From Prolixibacteraceae bacterium JC049 (GTDB taxonomy: Bacteria > Bacteroidota > Bacteroidia > Bacteroidales > Prolixibacteraceae), in the NCBI GenBank assembly GCA_023369685.1, contig SACZ01000002.1, positions 186,001 through 250,000 of the forward strand: DNA of 64,000 nucleotides. Direction: 5' to 3'. The translations under genes and the position numbers were made by a program. Below, piece by piece: positions 36,466 to 46,255 of the stretch (its first letter is position 1; each line of letters begins with the position of its first letter). The notes under the pieces were generated by a model. It was not told the DNA's origin. It ran no database searches and was given only the letters and a program-made list of their open reading frames with translations.

Positions 36466-36789
36466 CTAAATCTCTGCCTGCTTAAAAGCCTCTATTAAAT
36501 TATCCCATTGCGTACTACTGTTCACGAAATCGTTTATTGCACCTATAAGTATATTGATCTCTTCTTTATTCAGAAGTATCTTCAATCCTTTCTTATTAAT
36601 TGGAATAATAATTTTTCGATGGTATTCTGAATACTCGTTCAAATGATAATAATATTCGGAGTCAATGGCTTTTAAGTAGTTTGAAAATTCAACCAACTCA
36701 TCTTCGTCAACAAAGTCTATCCCTAAATTATTGAATTCTAAATGTACCTTATTGCAACTGTTACAGTAGAAAGTTTTGATTGTAGCCAT
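36466..36789 (-). CDS. Small cysteine-knuckle protein (DUF6686-like)
   Basis: 107 residues from the ATG at 36789 (MATIKTFYCNSCNK); the longer frame to 36849 adds an unconserved stretch. A CxxC pair (C9 and C12) at the start and FNNLGIDFVDEDELVEFSNYL resemble the small DUF6686-type proteins of Bacteroidota. Probably cytoplasmic; function unknown, family assignment tentative. Confidence 0.55.
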   Translation of the reverse strand: MATIKTFYCNSCNKVHLEFNNLGIDFVDEDELVEFSNYLKAIDSEYYYHLNEYSEYHRKIIIPINKKGLKILLNKEEINILIGAINDFVNSSTQWDNLIEAFKQAEI

Positions 36790-36909
36790 ACCAGATATTT
36801 TTAGGATAGCCTTTATTGACATCCGACATGACAAAGTAACTGACATCAACGTTTTGAATCAATCCCCATTTATTTGGAAAGATTTTAGATAATATCTGGT
36901 TCTATAACT

Positions 36910-36942
36910 AAAAAAGGTGACTCGTTAGAATCACCTTTTAAA
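36910..36942 (-). terminator. Terminator of galE
   Basis: AAAAGGTGA / TCACCTTTT arms, followed by six T on the minus strand. Confidence 0.75.
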
Positions 36943-36991
36943 ATATATCGTAAAAACTTGCTCTCACTAACGAGCAAATTAACATTCAGTG

Positions 36992-38020
36992 TTACTTAAT
37001 ACCGCGCACTTTTTTCTCCCAATTCCACGCGCTAAGCAATGTCTCTTCTAGTCCCTTTTCAGCTTTCCAACCTAATTCGTTGTTAGCATAAGAAGTTTCA
37101 GCCCAAATCTTCTCAATATCGCCAGCTCTACGACCAACAATTGAGTAGTTCAACTTAACTCCTGTCGATTTTTCAAATGCATTGATCAACTCCAACACAG
37201 AACTTCCGTTTCCTGTTCCCAGGTTGAAAATCTCGTAATTTTCTTTGTTCTTGTCATTCAATAAACGCTCGATAGCAACAACGTGAGCTTTTGCCAAGTC
37301 AACAACGTTGATAAAGTCGCGCATACACGATCCATCAGGAGTGTTGTAATCGTCTCCAAATACTTTCAACTCATCGCGCAAGCCAGCAGCTGTTTGTGTA
37401 ATAAACGGAACCAGGTTGTTTGGTACTCCATTTGGCAATTCGCCAATCAAAGCTGATTCGTGAGCACCAATTGGGTTGAAATAACGTAGTGCGATACTCT
37501 TTAAGCCTGTATTCGCTTTCATAGTATCAGACATAATATCTTCGCAAACCTTTTTAGTATTTCCATAAGGCGACTCTGCATCCTGACGAGGAGTAGCTTC
37601 TGTTACCGGTAATTTTTCAGGCTGACCATAAACAGTACATGATGATGAGAAAACAAAGTTCTTAACATCGTACTTGCCCATGCAATCCATCAAGTTCATC
37701 AGTGAAACCAAGTTGTTGCGGTAATACAACAAAGGCTTTTCAACCGACTCACCAACAGCTTTTGATGCTGCAAAGTGGATAATTGCCTCTACATTAGGAT
37801 ATTTTTCAAAGAAAGCTTCAGTCTTTGCTCTATCAGCTAAATCGAACTGTTCGAATTGAGGTTTCTTACCAGTAATCTTGGCAATATTATCTAAAACTTC
37901 GATGTTTGAATTGGAAAGATTATCAACAACCACTACATCATATCCTTCTTGTTGTAACTCTACAACTGTATGAGAACCAATGTAGCCAGTTCCTCCAGTA
38001 ACAAGAATTTGTTTACTCAT
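36992..38020 (-). CDS. galE: UDP-glucose 4-epimerase
   Basis: Interconverts UDP-glucose and UDP-galactose. 342 residues, NAD Rossmann motif GGTGYIG (9-15), SSSCTVYG with the catalytic Ser/Thr, and Y152-x-x-x-K156 in SPYGNTK. The C-terminal part (RDFINVVDLAKAH, GRRAGDIEKIWA) is standard. Monocistronic with its own terminator. Confidence 0.96.
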   Translation of the reverse strand: MSKQILVTGGTGYIGSHTVVELQQEGYDVVVVDNLSNSNIEVLDNIAKITGKKPQFEQFDLADRAKTEAFFEKYPNVEAIIHFAASKAVGESVEKPLLYYRNNLVSLMNLMDCMGKYDVKNFVFSSSCTVYGQPEKLPVTEATPRQDAESPYGNTKKVCEDIMSDTMKANTGLKSIALRYFNPIGAHESALIGELPNGVPNNLVPFITQTAAGLRDELKVFGDDYNTPDGSCMRDFINVVDLAKAHVVAIERLLNDKNKENYEIFNLGTGNGSSVLELINAFEKSTGVKLNYSIVGRRAGDIEKIWAETSYANNELGWKAEKGLEETLLSAWNWEKKVRGIK

Positions 38021-38222
38021 TTTTTTATTTTTTTGAGAAAGGTTAACCCTTACAAGTAATTATTTGGAGCCGATAAAATTATCGATTTTATTTCCATCCA
38101 TCACCTCATAAGTTCTTCTAATTAAGAAAAATTAATTTTCAAGTAACGCTTTCAGACTAAAACTGTAGTAGTTAATAAGCTTACTGTTAATAATATTAAT
38201 TGCACAAACCACTTATTTTTCC

Positions 38223-38230
38223 TACATTTG
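38223..38230 (+). promoter_or_regulatory. -7 box of the HU/SPOR gene
   Basis: TACATTTG, exact TAnnTTTG, with a TTG about 20 bases upstream (38200). The TTG at 38228, the first possible start of the long frame, is part of this box. Confidence 0.55.
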
Positions 38231-38257
38231 AACTGGTTAACCAACAGATGCATCAAA

Positions 38258-39217
38258 GTGGAACTTAGTAGTTTTTTCAAAGAAATTATTCTCATTCACG
38301 ACTGTGTAATCATTCCTGAGCTAGGTGGCTTCATAGCCAACTACCGCCCAGCAATAGCTAATATCCAGAACAATAGCTTTAAAGCTCCAAGTCGGGAAAT
38401 TGCTTTCAACAGCAAATTGACCAAGAATGATGGAGTGCTAATTAATTGGCTGGTTGAAGAGCAAGGAATGAATTACAACGACGCATCCAGCCTTGTTTCT
38501 GCATTTGTTTCCGAATCGTTTGACCTGTTAAACAGAGGAGAAAAAATTAATTTCCCACAAATTGGTTCACTTCAATTTGATCAGAATCACAATTTAATTT
38601 TTGAACCTAAAACAGAACAAAACTTACTGCTTGACGCATTCGGACTAGAAACATTCTTCTTTCAGGATTTAGCTTCGGAACAAATTGCTGCTGGCACACA
38701 TTTAACAGTAGAGCAAAAAGAAACTGTTAAGCGTTTATTCCATACTAAGCATTTACGCAAAATAGCTGTTGCTTCATCGCTATTACTAGCTCTTTGGGCA
38801 ATTCCTGTGGATAACAATCAGGCTGAAATGGAACACTCTAGTGTATTACCAGCATTAACCGAACTGGAGCCCAAACAAGTGAATAACGAAACAATAACTT
38901 CCATTCACTCGGTAGAGGTAGCACCAGCCACACTTAAAGCGAAAAAAGCAGCTATAAAAAATATCTTAAGCCAAAGCAAGCCTCAGGCCATGAAGTCATA
39001 CCACATTATTGTTGGTAGCTTTAAAAACCAGATAAATGCTCATAGCTACGAGGTGGAATTAGCCCGCGAAGGTCATAGTCCTAAACTATTTCCATTAAAG
39101 AATGGTTACTTCAGAGTTTCTATCGATTCATACGAAACACAACAAGAAGCCATTTTAGCGTTGAAAATGTTGAAGCAAACCAACAAATCGCTTTCTGCCT
39201 GGATACTTCGAAAGTAA
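38258..39217 (+). CDS. HU-CCDC81 / SPOR domain protein
   Basis: 319 residues, from the GTG at 38258 (no in-frame ATG before residue about 70; the TTG at 38228 is in the promoter). The N-terminus ELSSFFKEIILIHDCVIIPELGGF matches the bacterial HU-CCDC81 domain (about 1-130), with IDNA-like binding loop. A membrane segment (about 178-194) comes next, then a C-terminal SPOR domain (about 245-319; YHIIVGSFKNQINAHSYEV), which binds denuded peptidoglycan. It probably links nucleoid or DNA to the division septum (inference). Confidence 0.85.
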   Translation: MELSSFFKEIILIHDCVIIPELGGFIANYRPAIANIQNNSFKAPSREIAFNSKLTKNDGVLINWLVEEQGMNYNDASSLVSAFVSESFDLLNRGEKINFPQIGSLQFDQNHNLIFEPKTEQNLLLDAFGLETFFFQDLASEQIAAGTHLTVEQKETVKRLFHTKHLRKIAVASSLLLALWAIPVDNNQAEMEHSSVLPALTELEPKQVNNETITSIHSVEVAPATLKAKKAAIKNILSQSKPQAMKSYHIIVGSFKNQINAHSYEVELAREGHSPKLFPLKNGYFRVSIDSYETQQEAILALKMLKQTNKSLSAWILRK

Positions 39218-39238
39218 TTTCAATTACATATTTCCATT

Positions 39239-39268
39239 GCCGCTATTATTCACATTAGCGGCTTTTTT
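39239..39268 (+). terminator. Terminator of the HU/SPOR gene
   Basis: GCCGCTA / TAGCGGC arms then six T. Confidence 0.8.
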
Positions 39269-39271
39269 ATG

Positions 39272-39304
39272 CGCAAAAAAGGCACCTCAAGAAATGAGAT
39301 GCCT
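39272..39304 (-). terminator. Terminator of the left PUL
   Basis: AGGCATCTCA / TGAGGTGCCT arms, six T on the minus strand, 56 bases past the last PUL gene. Confidence 0.75.
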
Positions 39305-39359
39305 TACTATGAATTGGTCTAACCATTAATCTGAATTATTCTGTTCAGATTATAATAAA

Positions 39360-40592
39360 TTAAGGCGCATAATACTTACTATCTTCTGGTTCGTCACTAG
39401 GTAACCAATACTTATAACCTTTATCTCTAAAAGCTCCCCAGTGCGTTGGAGAAACAGCTGTTCCTCTATTACCAGGATCTAACTCAAAGTCGTTATCAAT
39501 AAATGTCAACACATCGTATACATCACGACCAATTACATTTTTATAATGCAAAAAGAACTTTTTAGCAGTCATATCGAAAACATTTCCATCTGTTGGTTGC
39601 TGCACACTGTTATAATCGAACGTTCTATATGGAAAGATCAAATCGGGATGAGCAGGAACTACCCCTTTACCACTGGCATCTAATATTGGATACAAATGAA
39701 ATGTTCCAGTATTCTCATCTTGAACAACCAAATTATACATCCAACCAGTACCACTTAAGAATCCATGTTGTTCCCATGCCCATGAAGCATTACCACATAT
39801 CAGGTACATTCCCTTATGTTCAGGTTTGTCACTTAGTTTTAAAATGAATTTGGATGAACGTACATAAGCTTCTCCATCTTTACCTGGAGCCGTATTCTCG
39901 GCAGAGTTAGCAGCACAAGCTGTTGAAAAATATCTACCCAATGGTAATTCTGGAATTGGGAAACCACTCCAATCGGTAGTATAACGAATTCCCAAACTCA
40001 TTTTCCCCACAAAGAAGCTATCGAATTTTCGGCTAATTGGAAGATTAGCATCGTTGCTCAACACCTTCAATGGGAAAGCATACTTTTGAATCTCATCTTT
40101 CTGCTTGCGCTTTGCCGGAATATGAATGTATAAAACAGAAGATGCTTCGTCTGGGTGAACGGTTACCTCAAATGTATTGTCTGCTTCGTTATAATCGGCA
40201 TTGGTTGTAAACTTCGACTTATCTGGAATATACAAATCAGTTAAGTTAACCGTATTATAGTCGTTTACCATTTCCTGGTCGAAGCCCAGCTTCACTTTAT
40301 ACGGGAAATTTGGTGTTAACGAACCTCCTGTTCCTACTTTAAAAACCAGGTGAATAGTATCTCCCTGATCAAAAAGTGTATCTCTATCGTACTTCTCATT
40401 TAAGATTTTAAAGGTATCGATATAGTTATAAATATTAGCTCCCATTGCTTGTCTCTCAGCAGCACTTGTGGATTCTGAAAAAGCAATGTAAACTTCGTTT
40501 TTGTAAAATTCTTTGGTTTCGTGATCCATCTTCTCACACGAATAAAGCGTGTAGACCGCAAAAGCTATAAATAGAAATATTTTAAGTTTCAT
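39360..40592 (-). CDS. SusE-position surface lipoprotein, DUF4843-like (left PUL)
   Basis: 410 residues with a lipobox (TLYSC, Cys 19), so outer-membrane lipoprotein. It is the third gene behind SusC and SusD, where surface glycan-binding proteins of varied sequence are found. The N-terminal Ig-like part (about 40-200; EVTVHPDEASSVLYIHIP) resembles DUF4843; the C-terminal part (about 210-410) is rich in Trp, Tyr and Asp, fitting a carbohydrate-binding beta-sandwich. No catalytic motif seen. Confidence 0.65.
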   Translation of the reverse strand: MKLKIFLFIAFAVYTLYSCEKMDHETKEFYKNEVYIAFSESTSAAERQAMGANIYNYIDTFKILNEKYDRDTLFDQGDTIHLVFKVGTGGSLTPNFPYKVKLGFDQEMVNDYNTVNLTDLYIPDKSKFTTNADYNEADNTFEVTVHPDEASSVLYIHIPAKRKQKDEIQKYAFPLKVLSNDANLPISRKFDSFFVGKMSLGIRYTTDWSGFPIPELPLGRYFSTACAANSAENTAPGKDGEAYVRSSKFILKLSDKPEHKGMYLICGNASWAWEQHGFLSGTGWMYNLVVQDENTGTFHLYPILDASGKGVVPAHPDLIFPYRTFDYNSVQQPTDGNVFDMTAKKFFLHYKNVIGRDVYDVLTFIDNDFELDPGNRGTAVSPTHWGAFRDKGYKYWLPSDEPEDSKYYAP

Positions 40593-40628
40593 GTTCTTGA
40601 AATTTTTGATTTCTGAATGTTACTTATC

Positions 40629-42662
40629 CTACCAACCTGGGTTCTGAATTAAAGTTCCCCAGTGGTTAGCTACCTCTACATATTCTAAAGGCAAGAAATA
40701 ATTCTTACGCTTAAAGATATATCCATCGATAACTGTTCGCTCCAAGAAGTTTATCTTAATCGGATTCTTATAGTCGGCACCTACTACCGGTCCTCCTTCT
40801 CCTTTAGAGTGTCCCCATTGGTCGACTTCAGTCTTCTCAGCATCTTTCCAACGTCTTACATCGAAGTAACGACGGCCTTCAAAAGCCATTTCCACAAAAC
40901 GTTCGTGCTTGATTTTCTCACGCATTTCATCCTGACTCATGGATTCATATCCAGGTAAGCCAGAACGAAAGCGGATTTTGTTTAGGTAAGTTAATATTTC
41001 CGGGTTTCCAGGATTATATTCATTCAATGCTTCGGCATAACTCAAATAAATCTCAGCCAAACGAAGAACTGGCAATTGCTTATTGAAGTTGCCAGCACCT
41101 TGTGCATCCTCATCGTTTATCCATTTGGCAATGGTAAAGCCTGTGCGAGCCGATCCTCGGTCTGTTTCAATGTAACCTTCATTTCCTCCTTTTGAATAGT
41201 CGGCATAGTATACTGGGAAATCGTTACGATTTACTTTATACCCACGACCATGGAAACCTACAATAGCATAAAAACGAGCACTTCTATTCAAACAACGCAC
41301 AGGAACTGCATCAGCCGGAGCATAACCCTTTTTCAAGTCACTTTGATAATCGGCCGTCAACCAGTTGGTTTTAATCGGAGACAACTCATCAAATGGAGTT
41401 CCATTTTCAGGATGATTTCCTTTACGGGTTCCCCAAATGTAAAGATGATCGCCTTCAGGTGCATAACCTCTGTCGGTATACAATTTACCCACCTCTTCAC
41501 CAATGGTTTTACCATTATTCATAAAGAAAGCATCTACCAATTTCTGCGAACAGTTTACCATTGCAAAAACAGGAGCACTTCCGTGCTGTGGGTGATTCCT
41601 TGGGAACCCCATTCGTGTTAACAATGCATTATGACCTCTTTCCACTTGAAATATAGCCTCGCTATTCCAATAATATTTCTCCTCACCGCCAGCAAATAGC
41701 GACTTGTACGACAAGTATGGATCAATACCGGCAGGACCATTGGGCCATTCTACATCATTCCCAGGAAAATCTCCTAGAGGAACTGTTCGATAATAATCCG
41801 CACTATTGGTTGGCACTGTATGAATATCGTACCAACCTTTATCCATTAACTCTTTACAAGCATTGGCTGCACGCTCCCATTTCTTCTCATCGTATGTCTG
41901 ATTAATCAACTGTTTTCCTTCATGATCCACGAAATCAGCATAGTCGGTATTTCCATTTACCAATGGACTGGCAGCTGTTAATAACACTCTTGCTTTTAAA
42001 GCCAGTGCAGCACCCTGTGTTACACGACCGGCTTCAGAACGAGGCTCTTTACCTGGCTCATACAAATTAGCAACCGATTCGTCCAACATCTTTACAATAT
42101 ACTCTACACATTCATCATAAGGAGTACGAATAGTTGGCATCTCTTTGGTGGCAAAATCAACTAAACCATCTACAATAACAAAAGGGCCATAACACTCCAA
42201 TATCGTAGCATAATAGTAAGCTTTCAGGAATTTAACCTCTGCAATATAACGATCCAACTCTCCTTCTTCTAAAAGACGATCTTTACACTTATGCGCATTG
42301 GCCAAGAACATATTACATGTACGAATGGCTTTATAGCCGTTGCGCCATATTTGCAATGGACCGGGGATATTATCAGAAGTGAAACCGTTCTTAAATAACA
42401 AGTTGGAAGTATAAGTATCGAGACCAGGGTAACCTTCATCACCACCTCCACTAAACGGCCAACCATGTCTCATATCATGCATTGGAGGAATAAAACCATA
42501 ACAAGCCGCTTGTGCCTGGCGTAGTTTCTGTCGAGTACTCCAGATGTCATTAAGGTCATCCACCTCGTATAGAAATTCATTTTCTTCTAAATAATCGCAG
42601 GAGCTCATTGAAAACAATGTTGCTAACACCCCTACTATTAGTATCAGATATATTTTTTTCAT
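40629..42662 (-). CDS. SusD/RagB-family nutrient-binding lipoprotein (left PUL)
   Basis: 677 residues with lipobox SMSSC (Cys 22). Surface lipoprotein that caps the SusC pore and binds the glycan. The SusD layout is clear: an N-terminal TPR-like half (YIAEVKFLKAYYYATILECYG), ALALKARVLLTAASPL, and the conserved C-terminal signature ERFVEMAFEGRRYFDVRRW. It starts 36 bases after the SusC stop. Ligand cannot be read. Confidence 0.95.
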   Translation of the reverse strand: MKKIYLILIVGVLATLFSMSSCDYLEENEFLYEVDDLNDIWSTRQKLRQAQAACYGFIPPMHDMRHGWPFSGGGDEGYPGLDTYTSNLLFKNGFTSDNIPGPLQIWRNGYKAIRTCNMFLANAHKCKDRLLEEGELDRYIAEVKFLKAYYYATILECYGPFVIVDGLVDFATKEMPTIRTPYDECVEYIVKMLDESVANLYEPGKEPRSEAGRVTQGAALALKARVLLTAASPLVNGNTDYADFVDHEGKQLINQTYDEKKWERAANACKELMDKGWYDIHTVPTNSADYYRTVPLGDFPGNDVEWPNGPAGIDPYLSYKSLFAGGEEKYYWNSEAIFQVERGHNALLTRMGFPRNHPQHGSAPVFAMVNCSQKLVDAFFMNNGKTIGEEVGKLYTDRGYAPEGDHLYIWGTRKGNHPENGTPFDELSPIKTNWLTADYQSDLKKGYAPADAVPVRCLNRSARFYAIVGFHGRGYKVNRNDFPVYYADYSKGGNEGYIETDRGSARTGFTIAKWINDEDAQGAGNFNKQLPVLRLAEIYLSYAEALNEYNPGNPEILTYLNKIRFRSGLPGYESMSQDEMREKIKHERFVEMAFEGRRYFDVRRWKDAEKTEVDQWGHSKGEGGPVVGADYKNPIKINFLERTVIDGYIFKRKNYFLPLEYVEVANHWGTLIQNPGW

Positions 42663-42698
42663 TTTTCTTTTATGTTTTCGTTAGTCTATAAATAAGGG

Positions 42699-45600
42699 TT
42701 ATAAGGCTATTTCGATACCCAATGAGAATGTTCGCTTCAATGGATAAGCATATCCATTATTCTGCTCTGGATTCCAATCATCGAATTTCGAAATTACAAA
42801 TAGGTTTTGACCTCTTACATAAGCATAGATGTTTCTGAACCAACTCTTGTTTTTAGGAGTAAGACGATAACCTAGCTCCAGATCGGCCATCTTCACATAT
42901 GAAGCTTCTCTCATCCAAAATGTAGAGTTTTGAGAATTATTGATATTGGTTGCACCGTTAAATCCAAGACGAGGATATTCTGCATTTGGATTCTCTGTAG
43001 CGGTAGTTCCAGAGTACGAACTTGGCGTCCAGTGATCACCATAGGGAGTACTAAAAACAGCTCCTGAATTGTTGTTCGTATTAAACGGTATACGTGATCC
43101 TCCGATAGTTCGATACATGTCCGCTTTCCCAATGAAACGAGTGGCTAATACCCAATTTTTATACCCAAAATCGAAAGACAAAGAGTAGGTCCAATGCGGA
43201 TTTTGATTTCCCACATAAATGCGATCTTCGTTATTTACAATACCATCTCCATTGATATCCTTGTATTTAATATCGCCAGGCAATACTTTATTGGAGAATG
43301 TTTGAACGGGACTTGCATCAATATCTGCCTGATCTTTAAACAAGCCAAGAGAAATTAAGCGCAACGGACGTCCCCAATCTAAACCAATAGCACTTTGATA
43401 AGGCATATTAGGATCATTCTGTCCATTTTCAATAATTTCATTTCGGTTATACCCTGCAATAAACTTAATGGCATTGATTCTAAAATCGCCAAATGAGTGG
43501 TGATAAGTCAAATCAATATCAATTCCCTCTGAAAGCATTTCACCTAAATTAGCCTTTGGTCTGTCACCAGGCAAACCTACGGTTGCCGGAATATTATAGA
43601 GTTTCACCAGCTGTGATTTTCTTCGGTCGCGATAAAACTCTGTAATTAGTTTTAAATGCCCAAAGAATTCAATATCCAAAGCAAGATTGGTCTTATAAAC
43701 ACGTTCCCAGGTTAAATCGTTTTGAGGCACTTGCGTCTGCCCCAAACCACCAATTCCTTTAGATCCAAACTGGTAGCCGTATCCAAAAGTGTAACCGGTA
43801 TAAGGCCCTGTTTTTGCTAGATAACCAAAGCGAGCAGCAGATCCTGACGAACCTACAGAACCGTAACTAGCGCGTAATTTCAATACACTAATGGCTCTCT
43901 TTACATTTGTGAAGAAAGGTTCTTCGGACAACAACCAACCAATACCAGCAGAAGGGAAAGATGAGAATCGTTTATCTGGCGTAAACATCTGCGAGCCAGA
44001 CATACCAAAACTAAAATCTGCAAAATAGCGGTGTTTGTAATCGACCGATGCACGAGCAGCCAACGATTGTGTTTTAATAGGAAGAGCATTAATCAAAAGT
44101 GCAGCTCCTTTTCCTTTAGGATTTGCCTCTGATTGACTTCGCTGTTTATACAATACCAAACCAGAGACATACCACTTATCCTTAAATGTTCGGTTATAAT
44201 TCAATGTTCCTTGCAGTTCTGTTACTCTGTTTCCAGTGTTAGCAGTAGCTTTAAATGACATATCCTCGTTTACTGTATTTCCACCAGCATCTAAAACAGG
44301 AATTGTTAATAGATTACCATCTTCATCGCGACCTGAATTCATATAACTATTGGCATAGTCAACATTATAAGTTTGATATGCCTTTTCGTAAACATGGCTA
44401 TAATAAGTATCGTTACTAAACGAAACCATTACCTTCGCAAAAAGTCCTTTAGTGATAAAATCTAATTTCTGAGTTAAATCCAGATTAGTAGACATTCTGT
44501 TAGAAAAATGCTCCTGATATCCAGTACGAGTCAATAAAGCCCAAGGATTCTCCACTCCTGCAGGCTCCTCTGGAATATCTCCATTGGAATACTCATGCGG
44601 GAAAAGTGTTGGATTAATAGAGTATAAACGTTCAATCATCTTATCAGCACCAACACCTGGCTCTCTGGTTTTACCATAACGCCCATTTAATCCTAGGTTA
44701 ATGGTTGTTGTAGCTGTTAAATCGGCTGTAATATTCGATCTAAAGTTGAATTGATTGAAATTAGCATTGGCATTCAACTCCCCAATTTTCGCATCGAACA
44801 TTCCATCTTCGCTATAATAACCTCCCGAAAGGTAATAAGTAACCGAGTTACTACCACCGTTAATATTGAAGTTGGCTTTCTGAGAGAAAGTCAGAGGTTT
44901 AACAATTAAATCGTACCAGTCGGTATTTGGGTAGAAATCATTATCATCGTCAGCAAACTTTGCAATAATTTCATCAGAGTAAAGTGGATCATATCCTCTA
45001 ACTGCTCTGGCTTCGTTATGAATTTTTGCATATTCAGCAGAATTCAACCATTTAGGTTTATAAGTACTTGAGTTGAATGAAGAAGAGTAGCTGGTTTTTA
45101 CACGCGGCTTGCTAGATGGTTTACCACTTTTTGTGGTAATAACCAAAATACCATTGGCTCCTTCCAATCCGTAAATTGCAGTTGCCGAAGCATCCTTCAA
45201 AATAGAGAAACTCTTAACATCATTGGGATCTACATCATCTAATGAACGTTTGAAACCATCGATAAGTACCAGAGGACTTGTGTTTCCTGTTACACTTGAA
45301 ATACCGCGAATAATAAACTGAGCTCCATCTTTACCAGGCTGTCCGGTTTCCTGACGAAATGAAACTCCTGCCACACGACCTGCCAACTGAGTAGATAAAG
45401 AACGAGTTGGTGTCTTTAGGCTCTCTGGTTTTACTGTAGTAATAGAGGCAGTTACACTCACTTTACGCTGAGTTCCATGCCCTGTTACAATAACCTCATC
45501 AAGGTCGGTATCCTTATTTTTTAAAGTAATTTTTAAATCCTTGCGCTCCTTGTCTGACAATTTTTTCAGACTTAATTGAACACTATTGGTTCCAATAAAT

Positions 45601-46157
45601 GAAATCTCAATTAAAGCATTCACTGGCACATTCGACATTAAAAACTTACCATCGGCATTGGTTACTGTTCCCATCAAGGCGTTCCCTTTTACTGCAATGG
45701 CAGCTCCAGGTAACGGTACCCCTTCTTCATCGACAACAGTACCAGAAATAGTCGTTAAAAATTTCTTTTTACGATCGTCCTGTTTTGCAACTTTTGCTGG
45801 TGCTTTTCGAATAACGACTGCTTTGTTTTTGAATTCATACTCCAATTTAGTATTCTTCAAACAGTGCCTTAATACATCTTCAACAAATGCATCCGAAAGT
45901 TTCACTTTTAAGTTCTTTACTGACTTGATATCAGCACTTTTGTACAAAAACAGCACCCCCGTTTGTTCATGAATTTCAAGCAGCACATCCTCCAATGCTA
46001 CTTTTTTCATGTTAAGTGTTATTCGGGAATTTTGGGCATTTCCGGAAGCCGTAGCTCCGAGAGTCCCAACCAATAACAGAAAGGCTAGTAGTTTCATACA
46101 CAACAATACTTTAAATCTCCTCCCCCTTAGGGAAAGAAAATTCCGTTTTTTTTCCAT
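42699..46157 (-). CDS. SusC/RagA TonB-dependent transporter with STN domain (left PUL)
   Basis: 1152 residues. Signal region (1-41), STN domain (about 48-115; ITLNMKKVALEDVLLEIHEQ) that contacts an anti-sigma factor, carboxypeptidase-like domain (about 132-215), plug with IRGISSVTGNTSPLVLIDGF and DASATAIYGLEGANGILVIT, then the 22-strand barrel. It imports the PUL glycan oligomers and signals through FecR and the sigma factor. The ATG sits inside the string CATAGTTTTG (plus strand), i.e. at an antisense-facing promoter box. Confidence 0.95.
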   Translation of the reverse strand: MEKKRNFLSLRGRRFKVLLCMKLLAFLLLVGTLGATASGNAQNSRITLNMKKVALEDVLLEIHEQTGVLFLYKSADIKSVKNLKVKLSDAFVEDVLRHCLKNTKLEYEFKNKAVVIRKAPAKVAKQDDRKKKFLTTISGTVVDEEGVPLPGAAIAVKGNALMGTVTNADGKFLMSNVPVNALIEISFIGTNSVQLSLKKLSDKERKDLKITLKNKDTDLDEVIVTGHGTQRKVSVTASITTVKPESLKTPTRSLSTQLAGRVAGVSFRQETGQPGKDGAQFIIRGISSVTGNTSPLVLIDGFKRSLDDVDPNDVKSFSILKDASATAIYGLEGANGILVITTKSGKPSSKPRVKTSYSSSFNSSTYKPKWLNSAEYAKIHNEARAVRGYDPLYSDEIIAKFADDDNDFYPNTDWYDLIVKPLTFSQKANFNINGGSNSVTYYLSGGYYSEDGMFDAKIGELNANANFNQFNFRSNITADLTATTTINLGLNGRYGKTREPGVGADKMIERLYSINPTLFPHEYSNGDIPEEPAGVENPWALLTRTGYQEHFSNRMSTNLDLTQKLDFITKGLFAKVMVSFSNDTYYSHVYEKAYQTYNVDYANSYMNSGRDEDGNLLTIPVLDAGGNTVNEDMSFKATANTGNRVTELQGTLNYNRTFKDKWYVSGLVLYKQRSQSEANPKGKGAALLINALPIKTQSLAARASVDYKHRYFADFSFGMSGSQMFTPDKRFSSFPSAGIGWLLSEEPFFTNVKRAISVLKLRASYGSVGSSGSAARFGYLAKTGPYTGYTFGYGYQFGSKGIGGLGQTQVPQNDLTWERVYKTNLALDIEFFGHLKLITEFYRDRRKSQLVKLYNIPATVGLPGDRPKANLGEMLSEGIDIDLTYHHSFGDFRINAIKFIAGYNRNEIIENGQNDPNMPYQSAIGLDWGRPLRLISLGLFKDQADIDASPVQTFSNKVLPGDIKYKDINGDGIVNNEDRIYVGNQNPHWTYSLSFDFGYKNWVLATRFIGKADMYRTIGGSRIPFNTNNNSGAVFSTPYGDHWTPSSYSGTTATENPNAEYPRLGFNGATNINNSQNSTFWMREASYVKMADLELGYRLTPKNKSWFRNIYAYVRGQNLFVISKFDDWNPEQNNGYAYPLKRTFSLGIEIAL

Positions 46158-46164
46158 AGTTTTG
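46157..46164 (+). promoter_or_regulatory. Antisense -7 box at the left SusC start
   Basis: TAGTTTTG (TAnnTTTG) on the plus strand, abutting the SusC start codon and pointing away from SusC. The right PUL has the identical box at the mirrored place. Confidence 0.5.
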
Positions 46165-46169
46165 ATACT

Positions 46170-46255
46170 AATTTAGGTTTACTAAAGTTTATGACTTCTG
46201 TGTCCGCAGAAGTCGGTTTTAACAAGAGATGTGTCCGCATCTCTTGTTTTTTTAT
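46170..46255 (+). ncRNA. Candidate cis-antisense sRNA of the left PUL (DonS-like)
   Basis: About 86 nt between the TAGTTTTG box and a T7 tract. It folds into two hairpins: GACTTCTG/CAGAAGTC (46193-46214) and AACAAGAGATG/CATCTCTTGTT (46221-46248), both perfect and both with the identical loop TGTCCG. The second, followed by seven T, is a textbook terminator for the plus strand, yet no plus-strand protein gene ends here. Antisense sRNAs in front of susC are known from Bacteroides PULs; this is an inference by position and structure. Confidence 0.5.
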
